From JAWXBR01 sp034440235 (GTDB lineage: Bacteria > Bacteroidota > Ignavibacteria > Kapaibacteriales > Kapaibacteriaceae): DNA of 13,325 nt. The stretch covers positions 1 to 13,325 of the forward strand of contig JAWXBR010000069.1 of assembly GCA_034440235.1 (NCBI GenBank), given 5' to 3'. Numbering within the stretch: position 1 is the stretch's first letter; each line of letters begins with the position of its first letter. Of this stretch, positions 13,281 to 13,325 are shown one piece after another. Made by a program: the position numbers and the translations under genes. The notes beneath the pieces were generated by a model. The model searched no databases, was not told the origin of the DNA, and worked only from the letters and a program-made list of their open reading frames with translations.

Positions 13281-13325
13281 AATTCTGCCAAAGCACTCGT
13301 TCATTATCTGCCAGCGGTTGCAAAA

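Overview
The window is an ordinary-looking stretch of bacterial chromosome. Genes are densely packed, many neighbours overlap by a few bases, and only short gaps occur. The organism is most likely a member of the Bacteroidota/Chlorobiota superphylum, perhaps a Kapabacteria- or Ignavibacteria-like lineage. Three things point there: a perfect TAnnTTTG-type -7 element sits just upstream of a tRNA gene, Shine-Dalgarno sequences are weak or missing before most genes, and the MutS and purine nucleoside phosphorylase sequences have that flavour. This placement is an inference; no marker gene settles it.

Layout. (1) 133-2935, plus strand: purine nucleoside phosphorylase, a beta-propeller lipoprotein, and a short phosphate acetyltransferase-like enzyme, read as one unit. 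(2) 2934-2977: an intergenic hairpin cluster where this unit meets genes on the other strand. (3) 6395-2990, minus strand: mutS and hslO (Hsp33), overlapping by 8 bp, a mismatch repair plus redox chaperone pair. (4) 6409-6556: a divergent promoter, tRNA-Ser(GCU) and its terminator. (5) 6613-8854: a P1B-type metal ATPase with very unusual ion-site motifs, overlapped by a short four-helix TspO protein. (6) 8863-10764: a zinc-independent MDR oxidoreductase, an SRPBCC-fold protein and smpB. (7) 10860-12878: tyrS and a LipM-like lipoate/octanoate transferase. (8) 12866-13325: a G-run repeat cluster, an inverted repeat and a GIY-YIG-like small gene that appears interrupted near the window edge.

Most genes are housekeeping: purine salvage, acetyl phosphate metabolism, mismatch repair, oxidative stress chaperone, trans-translation, tRNA charging and lipoylation. 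The less ordinary parts are the ATPase-TspO pair directly behind the tRNA-Ser gene, and a strongly over-represented oligomer, AAGGGGC, found 15 times on both strands. That oligomer is missing from the 3.2 kb covering the ATPase, TspO and most of the oxidoreductase. I found no CRISPR array, transposase, integrase or clear novel defence system.
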